This document shows positions 37,130-48,900 of a stretch of DNA of 64,000 nucleotides, in pieces. The position numbers were made by a program, and so were the translations under genes. The notes under the pieces were generated by a model. That model ran no database searches and was not told where the DNA came from. It worked only from the letters and a program-made list of their open reading frames with translations. How positions within the stretch are numbered: the stretch's first letter is position 1; the number at the start of each line of letters is the position of its first letter. Origin of the DNA: Sambucus nigra (lineage: Eukaryota > Streptophyta > Magnoliopsida > Dipsacales > Adoxaceae); NCBI GenBank assembly GCA_949130495.1, contig OX422216.1, positions 103,795,967 through 103,859,966 on the forward strand, in the 5' to 3' direction.

Positions 37130-37751
37130 TGTGGGGCCCTGCCCCTATCAGGACAATCCTGTCGTTTATGGCCAGTCTTGCCACAAACAAAACACTTCCC
37201 TGGGAAGTTCCCTCCTCTCTGCCCCTGCGGTCCCCGACCCTGGTGGCCGTTACCGTTCCTCCCTTGGCCCTGCTGAAACTGCTGCCCATTCTGCCCCTGT
37301 TGGCCCTGATGACCATTTGGACCCTGATGGCCCTGCGGAAACCTCCCTGTCCCTGTCTGTAGTTCCCTGATCGGAACCTCTTCTGATCCCCCTGTTGGAA
37401 ACCTTGCTCACCCTGTCTCTGCCCCTGAACAGATTGTGCCCCACCGGCACCATGTCCTCCAGTCCTGCCCTGATGGCTAGACTCTCCCGACCTCTTGCCC
37501 TCAGCCATATGAAAGCGGTGGTCCTGGGAGTGTAACAAAGCAGCGTTAACCACATCAGAATACGTGGCCAACGAAAGGTTCCCTAACAGATGCCGACGGA
37601 TCCTCCATGTCAACCCGTCGGTGAATTTCTCAATCTTCTTCTTCTCTGTTGGTATCTCATCCGGAACGATATTCAACAGATTTGTGAACTCGGCCTCATA
37701 CTCGGCCACAGTCTTACCCTCCTGCCTCAGACTCATCAATTTCCTTCTCAT
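37130..37751 (-). pseudogene. Chromovirus gag pseudogene, 5'-truncated and frameshifted
   Basis: The open frame from 37,751 carries the retrotransposon-gag core (SLRQEGKTVAEYEAEF, FTDGLTWRIRRHLLG). A 1-base frame change near 37,345, inside a Gln/Gly-rich stretch, is needed to reach the knuckle [14 protein letters not shown] (~37,194-37,153), which is in the pol frame. The N-terminal part of gag is missing: at about 37,747 the sequence jumps into LTR sequence equivalent to 32,151. Gag and pol would otherwise be one frame. Confidence 0.9.
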
Positions 37752-39155
37752 AATAACCCAAAAGTCCCAAATCTATCAATACATCATCAAAGGAATGTTA
37801 TCTCTACCCTCGAACAATTTTACGGGACTCCCAAAATCAAAACAGGCCAAAAAGGCCTAAACTGCCAACTCGTTAGAAGTCTCGTTCGAACGAGGCTGTT
37901 CGAATGAGATTCCAGTTCGTTCGAACGAACTGTACCTTCTAACGAGATCTCGTTCGAACGAAATTCCCTTTCGTTAGAAGCGACTGGTCAACTCGTTAGA
38001 AGCTCGTTTGAACGAGCTCGTTCGAACGACCTGGGAAGGTCTTCTAACGAGGGACCAGTTTCGGCCCAGATTTTTCCCAATCTCGTTTTTCACCATTTTT
38101 ACTCCTCAAATCTCCTCTAAAATTAGTCCCAACGATTGTTTTAAGGTATCTAATCAATCCTAAATATGCCATAGTCATATCCTAACACGTTTTAAAGGAT
38201 TAATTCATCCTAACATCAATCAATTTACAAATCTCTACACTTTTCCTCCAATTATTCAAGAACATGAACCCTAAACTTTTAAGTCCTCAATTAGTCCATT
38301 CTAAATCCGTTTTTCTTACATCCAACATATATTAATACCAGAATAATCATCTCTATATGATTCTACATGCAATTTGTCCTCAATATTCAAGTTCTAAGTC
38401 CAAACAACATGGGTTTTCATTTATCTTCCAAGAACAATTGTAAATTTTCAAATTATCTAACATGGAGGAAACATTCTCTGAATTAAAAGAAATTAAATAA
38501 CTTGCCTCGATTGTCTCTGAATTTGGTGTTGATTTCGTCTTTCTTTCTGCAGAATTCCCTCTCTCTCTCTTTCTCCAAGCTTCTTCTCCAATGGCTATGG
38601 TGGCTAGGGTTTGTTTTGGGGAAACTTAGAAAACCTAATCGAACAACCCCCGTAGCTTGTTGGGTTAATAGGGGTTGGTTAGTGGCTTAGTGGGTCAAAC
38701 CCACATCAGATTTACTTCTCTAATTTTCGTCATTTTTAATTCCTAAAAATACGAAATTACTAAAATACCCTTTATATTGCCGGTATGGCCTAAAAATACC
38801 CCGAGACCCAAACTACACCCCAGGCTAGTGTTTTCTGACTATCTCGACCCTTCCGGACGCGTTGGCGCACTCAAAACGACCATACGGTTAATAGAATTTA
38901 AATTCACTTTTATAATTAAAATAATTATATCCTGACGCGACTGTCACACGCGTCCCAATAAAATAACCAAATTGTCGTATATCAATCTCATGACAATTTT
39001 CATAGTTCAACATTCAATATAACATCATATATACTCAATATAGTCAAATACCAACTCACATCTCGCTAGTATTTTATCCGGATTAATTCCCAATTAATTC
39101 TCATTTAATAATTAATCCCAAAAATAAATATAGCCAAAAATACGGGGTATTACAG
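37747..39155 (-). repeat. 5' LTR of the chromovirus, truncated
   Basis: Equivalent to 32,151-33,570 of the other LTR, about 99% alike by eye, with a 12-bp deletion in the palindrome cluster (37,879-38,048). It keeps an exact AG|GCAAGT on the minus strand (38,500-38,508). The U5-side ~1.5 kb and the PBS are missing. Confidence 0.92.
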
Positions 39156-39160
39156 TTACG

Positions 39161-39428
39161 TTAGAACTTGTTTATGTACATTGCTTGTACACTTGGATTA
39201 CTTTTATGGGAGTTTGGGATGAAATTATAGAGGTTTGGAGAGGTTAAAATGGTTGAACCCGTAGGTTGAATATTGCAGAAAACTAGGCAAGAACTGCTTG
39301 ATCGATCGATCGACCCCCTTTCCTCGATCGATCGATCCCTCCTGGAAAACTGCATATTTTTCCCCTTTTTGTTTAGTCCGGTTAAAATGCGTAGGAACCC
39401 TTAATCATCATTGATAGAGTATAATGGG
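39161..39428 (+). mobile_element. LTR family B, left copy, second segment
   Basis: Continues LTR B after the chromovirus: GTTAGAACTTG onward matches 59,576-59,846. It contains the CGATCGATCGAT palindrome pair (39,298-39,337). It stops at TATAATGGG, where LTR A'' begins. Confidence 0.85.
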
Positions 39429-40598
39429 TGACACCCCGCCTAATAAAATACCGGGCGATCACTCCTATATCAAATTAAAACAGGAGTCTTATATGGTTCA
39501 TTCTTAGCATCACTGCCGAAAACCAATTTATTTACTAATATCCTATTAGGCCGGCGTCAAATTTTTTTTAATTAACTAATCTTTTTAACCAAACCATTCA
39601 AATAAAACAATTACAACAATTTATATGCAGTAACTGAAATAAAATAAAATAAAATAACCGAACACTCGGTACAATAATACAACCAAATCGAATGCCGCAG
39701 TAAAAGGCGATAAAATAATAAATGAGTACAGTTAGGCCATAAGCCCGAATGTTTCTACAATACCTCCTATCTAGATCTCAATGATAGAAGCGTCTAATAT
39801 AAACCTGCTTGCATCCACAGCTGCTGCAACAAACGTCTGAATCGATAGAATTATCATCCAGGTGTCCCTGTGTTTGGACACCTATATATATATAGATATA
39901 GCAAGAGAGGGGAAAATAGAGAAACGGGTCAGAGCACGAGTTTTGAAAACATTTTAGCAAGTGCATTAAAATCCATATTTAAAAAAAAAAAGTTATTTCT
40001 CATATTTAAACTGGTATCACTCTCACATGAGATACACCTCACCCCTCTTCTAACAGTGCACAACTATCGCATACCTTTTTAAATAACCTAATTAAGCTAC
40101 CCTGCCTAAATAATGTAATTACCCACCTTCTAATAATCCTCATCAATTCGAGTACTAAGGACTAAACTTCTCCCCATTCCCAACATTACGTTACGTTCGT
40201 GCGTGGGGTGTCTCGCGAAGCGAAATCCAAACAAGGAACCCCCCCGATACACTACTACGTGACAATGTTGATCATCGGGATCCATTCGGCCTTCAGTACA
40301 TACCCTATTTATACCATCCCGTATTTATTAATAGTTCTCATTATAACACAAGATTCATATTCATATAAATCCGGATATTCATTTACCGGAAGTAATATCA
40401 CACTTTATTCATTCTTTTCATTTTATACAAGGTTAGGTTATATGATATCTCATCTCATATATATAAACAATATACTATACGCAACAAGTATATTAATCAT
40501 CCACTGAACTATAATATAAGTGGCTTAGTTATTCTCATTTACTAAGCATTCGTGGATTATCTCAAGTACACATATATGTTAATCACAGTATATATATA
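39429..40598 (-). mobile_element. LTR family A'', left segment
   Basis: Starts TGACACCCCGCC, like the end of the family A LTR. It keeps the block GTGTCCCTGTGTTTGGACACC and the motif GGTGTCTCGCGAAGCGAAATCC (complement at 40,205-40,226). It is interrupted by the Helitron at 40,599 and continues at 53,103. The ORF at 40,199-40,507 is not judged real. Confidence 0.7.
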
Positions 40599-40609
40599 CT
40601 AGCGGATAC

Positions 40610-40627
40610 CCGTGCCTGAAGGCACGG
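40610..40627 (-). terminator. Helitron 3' terminal hairpin
   Basis: Perfect 7-bp stem with a 4-base loop just before the terminal CTAG; in Helitrons this hairpin acts as the replication stop signal (family knowledge). Confidence 0.8.
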
Positions 40628-41169
40628 CGAATATTTCTGTAGTATGTAATCACGAAACGGAAAAAATTTCGAAAGTACATAATCACAAAATGACAACATT
40701 GCTCACATTTGACTATGAAGTCGGACGTCTAACTAAGAACATAACCGTGTACATCTTCAATAAATGAAAAAAAATAAACACAAAAGGAACGAAAGTAATT
40801 GAGAAAAAAATTCATTAAAAAGCACCACAAATAATACAACCCATTCCTATTACAACGATAAAATAAAGTTTATAACATGTAGAGGTGTCAAATTTGAGAA
40901 ACTGATGCATATGTACACACTTTTCAACACCCAAAGAGAGATTAAAAGAGGGAAAAAAATAATTAAAATGTCCTAGCTAGCCAAACTGCTACAATTGTAA
41001 GTGGTTGCAGTTGGTAGTGGTCGAGCTAGTTCAGTTGATGTCGCTATAATTAGTCGAACTGGTCAAGATGTTGTAGATGTAAGTTACCGACTTGGGCAAG
41101 TTGTTGTAGTTGTAAGTGTTAGATACTTGGTCAAGTTGTTGTAGTCGTAGTTGGCACGGTTCACCCTCT

Positions 41170-41556
41170 AAGGTCTAGCTCTGGACGCCGCCATAATTTC
41201 ATTCACAGATTCAGCACTGGCAGTAGTAGAATTTTATCCCCTATTTTCTCCTCACTATCGGGCTCCTCAATCGAGATCCTTCCCAACAGAGAACCACTCA
41301 TCTTGTTAGATGGAGATGATCTCATCTTCCTCACTTTCTTCTAGGTGATATCCCCTATTTCTCTGCCGGTTTCAACATGTCTGTGATCCCCCACTATCTG
41401 AATCTGCCTAGCTCTTTTCTTTGCTGCTACTGCTGCTGCAGGTGGTGTGGCATTTGCTACTGCTGCTGCAAGTGGTATGGCAGTTGCTACTGCTGGTTTT
41501 CTCAATTGATAGTAATGTAAATAATATGTATAAATAGTGAGGATAAAGGCACACAA
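41170..41556 (-). other. Possible captured exon inside the Helitron
   Basis: The minus strand has an Ala-rich stretch (AVATAIPLAAAVANATPP) followed by KKRARQ, a stop at ~41,341, and then more apparently coding-like sequence (MSGSLLGRISIEEPDSEE). The composition differs from the AT-rich surroundings. I do not recognise the protein. It may be a host gene fragment or a relic of a Helitron-encoded protein. Confidence 0.25.
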
Positions 41557-43082
41557 AAAAAGCTCCTTGTGCTTGAATTAAAAAATAAAGGGAGAAGAAG
41601 ATAGAGAGCAGAGAGTATAAAAACACACTACATACATACTAACGAATCAAAGGAATTTGAATAGAGTATCTAGAATTGTTATACATGAAACATGCATCAA
41701 ACAGGATAAAAGTGGGGAAAAAAACTTTCCTTCAGTGAACAATTGGAAGAATCAAAATAGTTTATGTGAGCACATATTTTAAAAGAATTCAAATAAATTC
41801 CGGCAAGATTCGTGTGGACGTTTGGGAACAATGTGGATAGGTTATCGCTCATCATAACTAAGTACTCCAGGCACATATATTGTAGGCGATTTTAGCTGAT
41901 TTCAGCTGCCAAATGTGCAGTCCTCGTTTAGGTGATTTTATAGGCAGGTCTGATATCAGTTACGAATGATAGTGTAGTCCTCGTGTGACTAACTGTTTTC
42001 CTAACATAAATAGAGATTTCCTAATATAAACATCAGCTTGGATTTTGTAATAACAACCCATCACATCCAAATGCACTCATATCTTCAATATTTCTGGGGG
42101 AAAAAATACCGCATATCAGTCAATAAATAGAGACTTAGTAGACATGTTAGCAGCCATACTATCATTAAAAAAATTATTTTATATCCACATAAATCCTTTC
42201 CTACTCGGCTTACACCTTTGTGTTAGTAGTCGTACAACATGTGTCACGGTATTAACTAATTTGGTCTATCATAGGGGTCCGTGGTGAAACCTCTATCACA
42301 GGGGGTGGGGTGGGTGAGTATTTCACCTTTTCATATATCTTTCAGGGAACAGATAAAAATAAATATAAAAAATAAAAAAGCGCTATACATAGGACTCTTG
42401 TGACTCTAGACAACTGTATTAAAACTGCAGTCCATAGGTGCATGTGTGAATTTCTATGATTCAACAAATGTGGTTTTAATATGATTTAAAGTAGAAAATT
42501 TGATGACAACTAAAACAACCAAGTCCACCCAAAAAGCACACAAATAAGTGTTCTGCCATTACTTCCCTTTAAATGCATGGGAGTTACGAACGCGTTGAAG
42601 CTGCCAACGTTGGCCTAGTACAGGGGAGTTACGAAGCTGCCATTACTACCCTTCAAATTCATGCATCTCTGCTAAAACATTGGTAAAGCTACAAAAGCCG
42701 TGGGACAGGGCATGACATACAAAAGCCACGGGATAGGACTGATCTGGAAAAAAGTGTGCTGAAAAAAAAATGTAATAAATCAGTGTCATGTTCTATTGAA
42801 GATCCTGAACTTAATATGGCATCAAGCATAATGTGTTAACATAACTCACAAATATCTGTGTTAATATGGCAGCAAACATTTATCGTGAAGAGTGAGCTGA
42901 GATTTAATATGGCAGCACGCATTGGTTAATGCAACTGCATATTTGATTTCCTCTTATGCATTTGGCACTGCCAATGAGTATAACCCGTGAGAAATTATAA
43001 TGATAATGACATATATAAGAGCATGAATGATTGACATTGGCGTGAAGTTCTCAATAAATGAATTTCCGAACTCATCAACATT

Positions 43083-43110
43083 CATGTATAGGCTCGTGCC
43101 TGAAGGCACG
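43083..43110 (-). terminator. Second, decayed Helitron-like 3' terminus
   Basis: The same hairpin CGTGCC-TGAA-GGCACG occurs at 43,095-43,110 in the same orientation. Where CTAG is expected the minus strand reads CATG. It could be an older 3' end of the element. Confidence 0.55.
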
Positions 43111-44277
43111 GTTCAAACTTCGTAAGAAATATAACACATTCTTACGAAAGTATCACGTCAAGTATATACCCTATAAAGTAAGTGATCGATGAAGGGTACG
43201 TGATAAGGATGTTGCGATTAGACAATATAGTTTAGGGATACTATGTAGGCGCGAATGCGTTGGGTGCTTAAAGAATCAGGAGTGGGATAATGTATTGAAT
43301 CATGTATAATTTTAGTTTTAAAAGTTTTTTTACAACACATAATTGTAAATAATTTAAATTTTTTTGTCATAATTCTCTTTGTATATCCACCATGTTCAAG
43401 AAATAAAAAATACTCCAAATTATATAAATGTATGCATTCTTGTTAATCTGTTACATTATGAAACTGAAATTAAAATAATCCTAGTATTAAACATGAAGAT
43501 TAGCTAACCCATGTACTGATGTATCAACATTCTCTTTAGCTTCTATTTCTTTTGATCTCCGTCATCAATTAAAGTAATATTATATAATTTAATATCAATG
43601 AAAATAGCTGAGATGATAAAAAAAGTAACCATACAACTATTGACAACCCTTACTATCATTTCATAGAACAAAGTCAATCCAAGCAACACATACTAACCTC
43701 AACAAACAAATTAATTGAATAGAACAAAGTAAATCTTATTGTCATTGTGTTTCAATGCAATCAGTAACATTAGAAGAAAACCAATTATGTTATATCATCC
43801 AATGTCATCTTTCGAAAAATACCATTACTTCTGATATATACCACTGACTTATTTTTTCTAATCAATCTTTACTCTCAGGTTGTTATCAGTAATAGGTAAC
43901 ATGTTAAATTCATTCAATATTTACTCATGAGGCTGGTAATACTCTCTTTTTCTTTCTTTTGAAATGTTCCAAATGAAATAAATAAGACAACATACCATTT
44001 ACGCATTTACATCACTGTGCTTTCCCCATAAGTTGTCTACAGAATGCCCAAATAAACATGGCCTTATTGCAGTCCCTAATGCAGACAACAGAAAATGTGA
44101 GGTCTTGAATGCACAAACTCGCGTAACCAAACATGGGGTGAGAGAAAAAAACTCGCATAAATTAAACATGCCCCCTGTAAAAAAAATGAATAACCAATGT
44201 CAACATTATTTGAAAATTCAAAGAATACAACATTAACATATAAATTACTTTAAAAATGAATTTAAAGTACTACTAAA
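43111..44277. other. Helitron interior, unassigned
   Basis: AT-rich. No gene or known motif is recognised up to the LINE-2 target site. Confidence 0.4.
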
Positions 44278-44427
44278 GGAAACTACTTTAAAAAATAAGA
44301 AATGCTCCTCCTTCTCTCTAGACTACCCTTGCCTAAACTAGCCGTTACCACTTAGCTTTCTACCCTCCCCTCCATCCTCTAAACCCTATTTCCTTCCCAG
44401 TCACTGCCGCCATGGCAAGATGGCCCG

Positions 44428-45976
44428 TTGTTGCCTTGTCTGGACAGGCATGAGTTACCCGTTGGTTCCACCCCAACCACATATGGCCCTTGCACTGCTA
44501 AGGAAGATGTACGTAAGAATGGCCTTGAGGAGGGTTATGAAAAAGACGTCTGGGAGTTCTTAAAAAGCAAAGGCTTCTCTCACGTTGATGTTGATCTCTT
44601 TTCCAAAGCCACTAGTAGGGGCGGTGACGGAGAACGGTCACTTGCCAGTCAGGTGACATCATCTGAGGTCAACCCGGCTATGGGTGCTAATGACGGTGAT
44701 GGCCAGGAAGGTTCCCAGAATAACGAGGTTACGGCTAACAAGCTAAAGGTGTCAGTTGATAGCCGAAATGGTACTACGAAGCAGGCTAACAAAAACGGGA
44801 TTCCCGATGACAAGACCTGGTGCTCTGTTGCTGCTGAGAAGAGGAAAACGAAACTCAGACTCACTTTTCACCAACCCTCTGTGGTTGACAACGTTGTCAC
44901 TGTCATGCCGCCGGCTGACTTTCGTCAAAAATATTGCTACGAGGATGTGGAGCAAGTTTGGACTGACTAAGGTATTAGCTCACGATAATGGCTTTTTCTT
45001 CTTCATTTTTGATGACCCTTGCCATAGGGACGAGGTTCTAGATAATGGGCCATGGCATTTTGCTGGCATGACCATCATGCTGAAGAAGTGGCAGCCCAAC
45101 TTCGTCTTCTGCAAAAAAAGCGCAAAGAAAATACCCATTTGGGTTAAGTTACATGATATCCCAGTCCAGCTTTGGACTGAGGAGGGACTCAGTTACGTCG
45201 CAAGTTCGGTGGGTCTTCCGTTGTACGCTGACGCCGTCACAGAAGAGATGAATAGAATTTCGTTTGCGCGAATCTGTGTTGAGGTAGAAGCTAAGGAAAC
45301 CTACGCTGACAGTATCAACGTTGTCATGGAAGACGGAACATATGCTCCTGTGCGTATTGAATACCAAGCTAAGCCACCTTCATGCCCGCACTGCCTTGAG
45401 TTTGGGCACACACTTAATAAATGCTCCAAGTCTAGGGTTACTATGAGTACTCAGACTACCCCTAATGATGCTGCAAAAGCGCCGGCTCAGGTGAACGCCG
45501 AGTGGAAGATGGTCAGCAGGAAGTGCACATCCAAACCTCAAGGGGCCTTTGAGACGGGGGAAACGTCTGGAGCTAGAGTTATTGATGGAGGGGAGGGGTC
45601 TAGTGGAGCCCACAAAGCTACACCGGATTCAATGGAACCTAATGACGTCAGGGCTGGTTACGTGGACGAAGCTATGAGCCCAAAGGAAGATGGTGAGGTT
45701 ACCCCTGAACCCATTGACCAATGTAGGGAAAATGTCCAGGCTGCAAAACCGTGCACTCAGATGCCTCATGTTGGCCTACCTCTTGTTAATGCGTTTATGG
45801 CTTTGGATGAAGACTTGGAGAGCGAGACTACTCCTGAGCCAAACGCCCTTGCCAGAAGAGTTCTGGCTGTGGACGAGCTTGTCAATAAACAGAAAGGGGA
45901 GATGATTTGTATGGGGCATACTGGGACTAGAAGCAGGAAGAAAGGGAAGGGGAATAAAACCAAATGGTCAAGATAG
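44428..45976 (+). pseudogene. LINE-2 ORF1 (DUF4283-like, zinc knuckle), broken
   Basis: The N-terminal frame runs to 44,970; the conserved part continues in another frame to 45,976. Compared with LINE-1, roughly 25 codons around 44,922 are missing with a frame change, removing the start of the DUF4283-like core. The remaining core has MWSKFGLTKVLAHDN and DEVLDNGPWHF, then the intact knuckle CPHCLEFGHTLNKC. The tail is basic (SRKKGKGNKTKW). No in-frame ATG is obvious at the 5' end, so the true start is unclear. The stop TAG (45,974-45,976) overlaps the start of ORF2 by 13 bases. Confidence 0.88.
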
Positions 45977-48900
45977 GGTCTTGGAATATTAGAGGGCTTA
46001 ATTCCCCTCACAAACAGCGGGAAGTGAATAAGATTATTAGAGACCATCAGCTTGACTTGGTGTGCTTACTTGAGTCCAAAGTTAGGTTTAATAATTTGAA
46101 TATGGTTACGAGTAACTACTTCTTTAAGTGGGAGTACTTTGACAATTGTCCTAGGGGAGGAGGTGTTGCTAGGGTCCTGGTGGGGTGGAATCTGGGTAGT
46201 GTCACTGTGAAGTTGGTTCAATCTCACCCCCAAGCCATGCTGTGTAAGGTGGAGATTGGGGGGAGGAATGCTTGCTTTTGGGCTACCTTTATTTATGGAG
46301 AGAACCTTCCGAGTAGTAGACTCTCGCTTTGGGAGTTTTTGAGATCCAACAGTGTAGTTGTCAACGACCAACCTTGGGTGCTAATGGGGGACTTTAATGT
46401 TGTAAGATCCCATGATGAGAAGAAGGGGTTGCATGGCATTGATGAGGATGCAACGGATGCTTTTAACCAATGTATTTACGATATCCGTGTGGATGATATG
46501 ACTACGCAGGGGTTATGGTTCACGTGGAATAAGAAGCAGGAGGTTGAGGATAATATCCAATCTGGACTGGATAGAGTTCTTCAGAATGATGCTTGGAACG
46601 CGGGGTTTCCTGATTCCCAAGCAACTGTGTTACCTCACGGTGTATCGGATCATTGTCCAATCATTGTGATTCTTTCCCAGGATGAGCCTAGAGGTCCTAA
46701 GCCTTTCAAATTCTTCAACTTTTGGACGTCCCATGCCGATTTTAAGGAGATTCTTAACGATGCGTGGAACGAAAGAGTGAAGGGAAACCCCATGACTAGA
46801 TTGAGCATGAAGATGAGAAGTCTTAAGGTTAAACTTAAAGGGTTCAACAAAAGATTCTTCAATCATCTTTCTTTGAGAGTCATAGAAGCCAAAGATCAGC
46901 TGGACGATGTTCAATCTAGGCTGGATTCTGACGGGGGTAATACCAGCATGCAGAGGGATGAGAAGCTCAAGCTATCCATTTATTTGGAGCTTCGTAATGC
47001 GGAGGAGTCTTTCTATAAGCAGCAGTCCAGGGTTAGATGGCTTCAGTTGGGTGACAGTAACAACGCCTTCTTCCACAAGAAGGCTAACCAGGCTAGGGAC
47101 AAAAGAAAGATCGTAAGTGTTAATGACGAGAATGGTAACAGAGTGGAAGGAACCCAGAATGTGGCTAATATTGCAGTTGAGTATTTCAGTAACCTTCTTG
47201 GCAGTAGCAGTACCTGTGAGGACCCTGCTCCTGTTCTTAATGCGAATGTTTGTAAGAGAATAACTGATGAAGACAGAACGGCTTTGACTAGGCCTTTCAG
47301 CGATGAAGAAATTAAAGGGGCCATGTTTGCTATTGGGTCGGAAAAGTCTCCAGGACCAGATGGGTTCAATGCGCATTTCTTCAAAGAGAACTGGGATGTG
47401 GTTGGGAGTGATGTCACGAGGGCCATCAAATTCTTCTTTAGGAGTTGTTACATGCCCCGTCAGTGGAATTGCACGGCCTTGGCCCTCATTCCAAAGGTTT
47501 CCACTCCCACTGGGATGCATGATTTTCGGCCTATTTCTTGTTGTAACACCATTTATAAGTGTATCTCTAAGGTTCTTGCCAATAGAATCAAGCCTCTTCC
47601 CCCCAACATCATTAGTCCGAATCAGGCTGCGTTTGTGAAAGGGAGATCAATTTCTGATAATATCCTTTTGCTGCAGGAGGTTATGAGGAACTACCACAGG
47701 GGGCTTAACCCCCCCAGATGCACCTTGAAGATTGACCTGTTAAAGGCTTATGATACTGTGAGTTGGGACTTTCTGGTCAAACTGTTGGACCACTTGGGCT
47801 TCCCATCTAGTTTTGTTGGGTGGGTTATGGAGTGCTGCACGACGACCAGGTTCTCCATCAGTATGAATGGATATCTGCATGGCTTCTTCGAGGGAAGGAG
47901 GGGGTTAAGACAGGGTGACACTCTCTCACCCTATCTTTTTCTCCTGATTATGGACACCTTCTCTTGCATAATGGACAAGGCTAGCACGGATCCGGCTTTT
48001 ACCTTCCACCCGAGGTGTAAGGAGATTGGTCTTCACCACCTTTGTTTTGCTGACGACCTGATTATTCTTAGTGGGGGGGACTTTGCCTCCTGTTCGGTTG
48101 CTAAGAAAGTGCTGGTGGATTTCTGTAGCATCTCGGGGCTCCTGCCTAACCCTAACAAGAGCAGTTTCTACTCTTCCGGCATTGACGAGGGTGGGATTAT
48201 TCAGATTGGTAGTATGCTAGGGTTCGCTCACAGTAGGCCTCCATTCCAGTACCTTGGTGTGCCCCTCATTACTACGAGACTCAAGAGTGAGGATTGCAAG
48301 AGGCTGATTGACAGGATTACTGCTAAGATGAAGTGTTGGACCAATCGGTTTCTCAGCTACGCTGGTCGTCTTCAGCTCATTAAGTCTGTTCTCTTCGGTA
48401 TCCAGGTGTACTGGTCTAGTCTGTTCATCCTGCCTAAATGAGTTATCCTTAGTATCGAGCAGCTTATGAAGGACTTCTTATGGACTGGGCCCGATTTGAA
48501 ACACTCGGGAGCAAAGGTTGCTTGGAAGGACCTGTGCTGTAAACTTGAAGAGGGGGGGGGGGGGTTGGGAATTAAGAATATTGAGAGATGGAATGAAGCT
48601 GCCATTATGAAGCTCCTTTGGAATCTCAGCAGCAAGAAGGATGGTTTGTGGGTCAAATGGTGCAATGTTTACAAATTAAAAAGGAGGAGCTTGTGGGCTA
48701 TCGATATAGCTAATGACACTACATGGAGTTGGAGGAAAATGATGCAACTTAGACATTTAACCAGGCCTCTCATCAAGTGCATTATTAGCGATGGCAGCGG
48801 GACCTTCCTATGGCATGATAACTGGCACCCCTTAGGGCCTCTGCACCCCCTCTATGGGGATAGGGTTATTTATGACGCTGCTAGCAATCACAAGGCGTTG

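Larger units (their letters stand above)
30657..39155 (-). mobile_element. Ty3/Gypsy chromovirus (Tekay/Del-like), family A, nested in LTR B
   Basis: 8.5-kb element on the minus strand with LTR, PPT, integrase with chromodomain, RNase H, RT, protease, gag and LTR. The TSD is GTTAC at 30,652-30,656 and 39,156-39,160. The unoccupied site exists in the sister B LTR at 59,565-59,580. The left (3') LTR is complete; the right (5') LTR keeps only its first 1.4 kb because a deletion removed the rest of the LTR, the PBS and the start of gag. Over the shared 1.4 kb the LTRs differ at roughly 14-15 positions plus a 12-bp gap (by eye), so the insertion is recent. Confidence 0.95.

Noticed and set aside
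36722..37370. Plus-strand ORFs opposite gag-pol
   Set aside because: Shadow frames of the minus-strand chromovirus coding sequence with no motif of their own.
40199..40507. 102-residue plus-strand ORF with hydrophobic C-terminal part
   Set aside because: Lies wholly inside LTR A'' in antisense; the hydrophobic look comes from AT-rich DNA.
46066..47520. Minus-strand ORFs in LINE-2
   Set aside because: Antisense shadows of the ORF2 frame.
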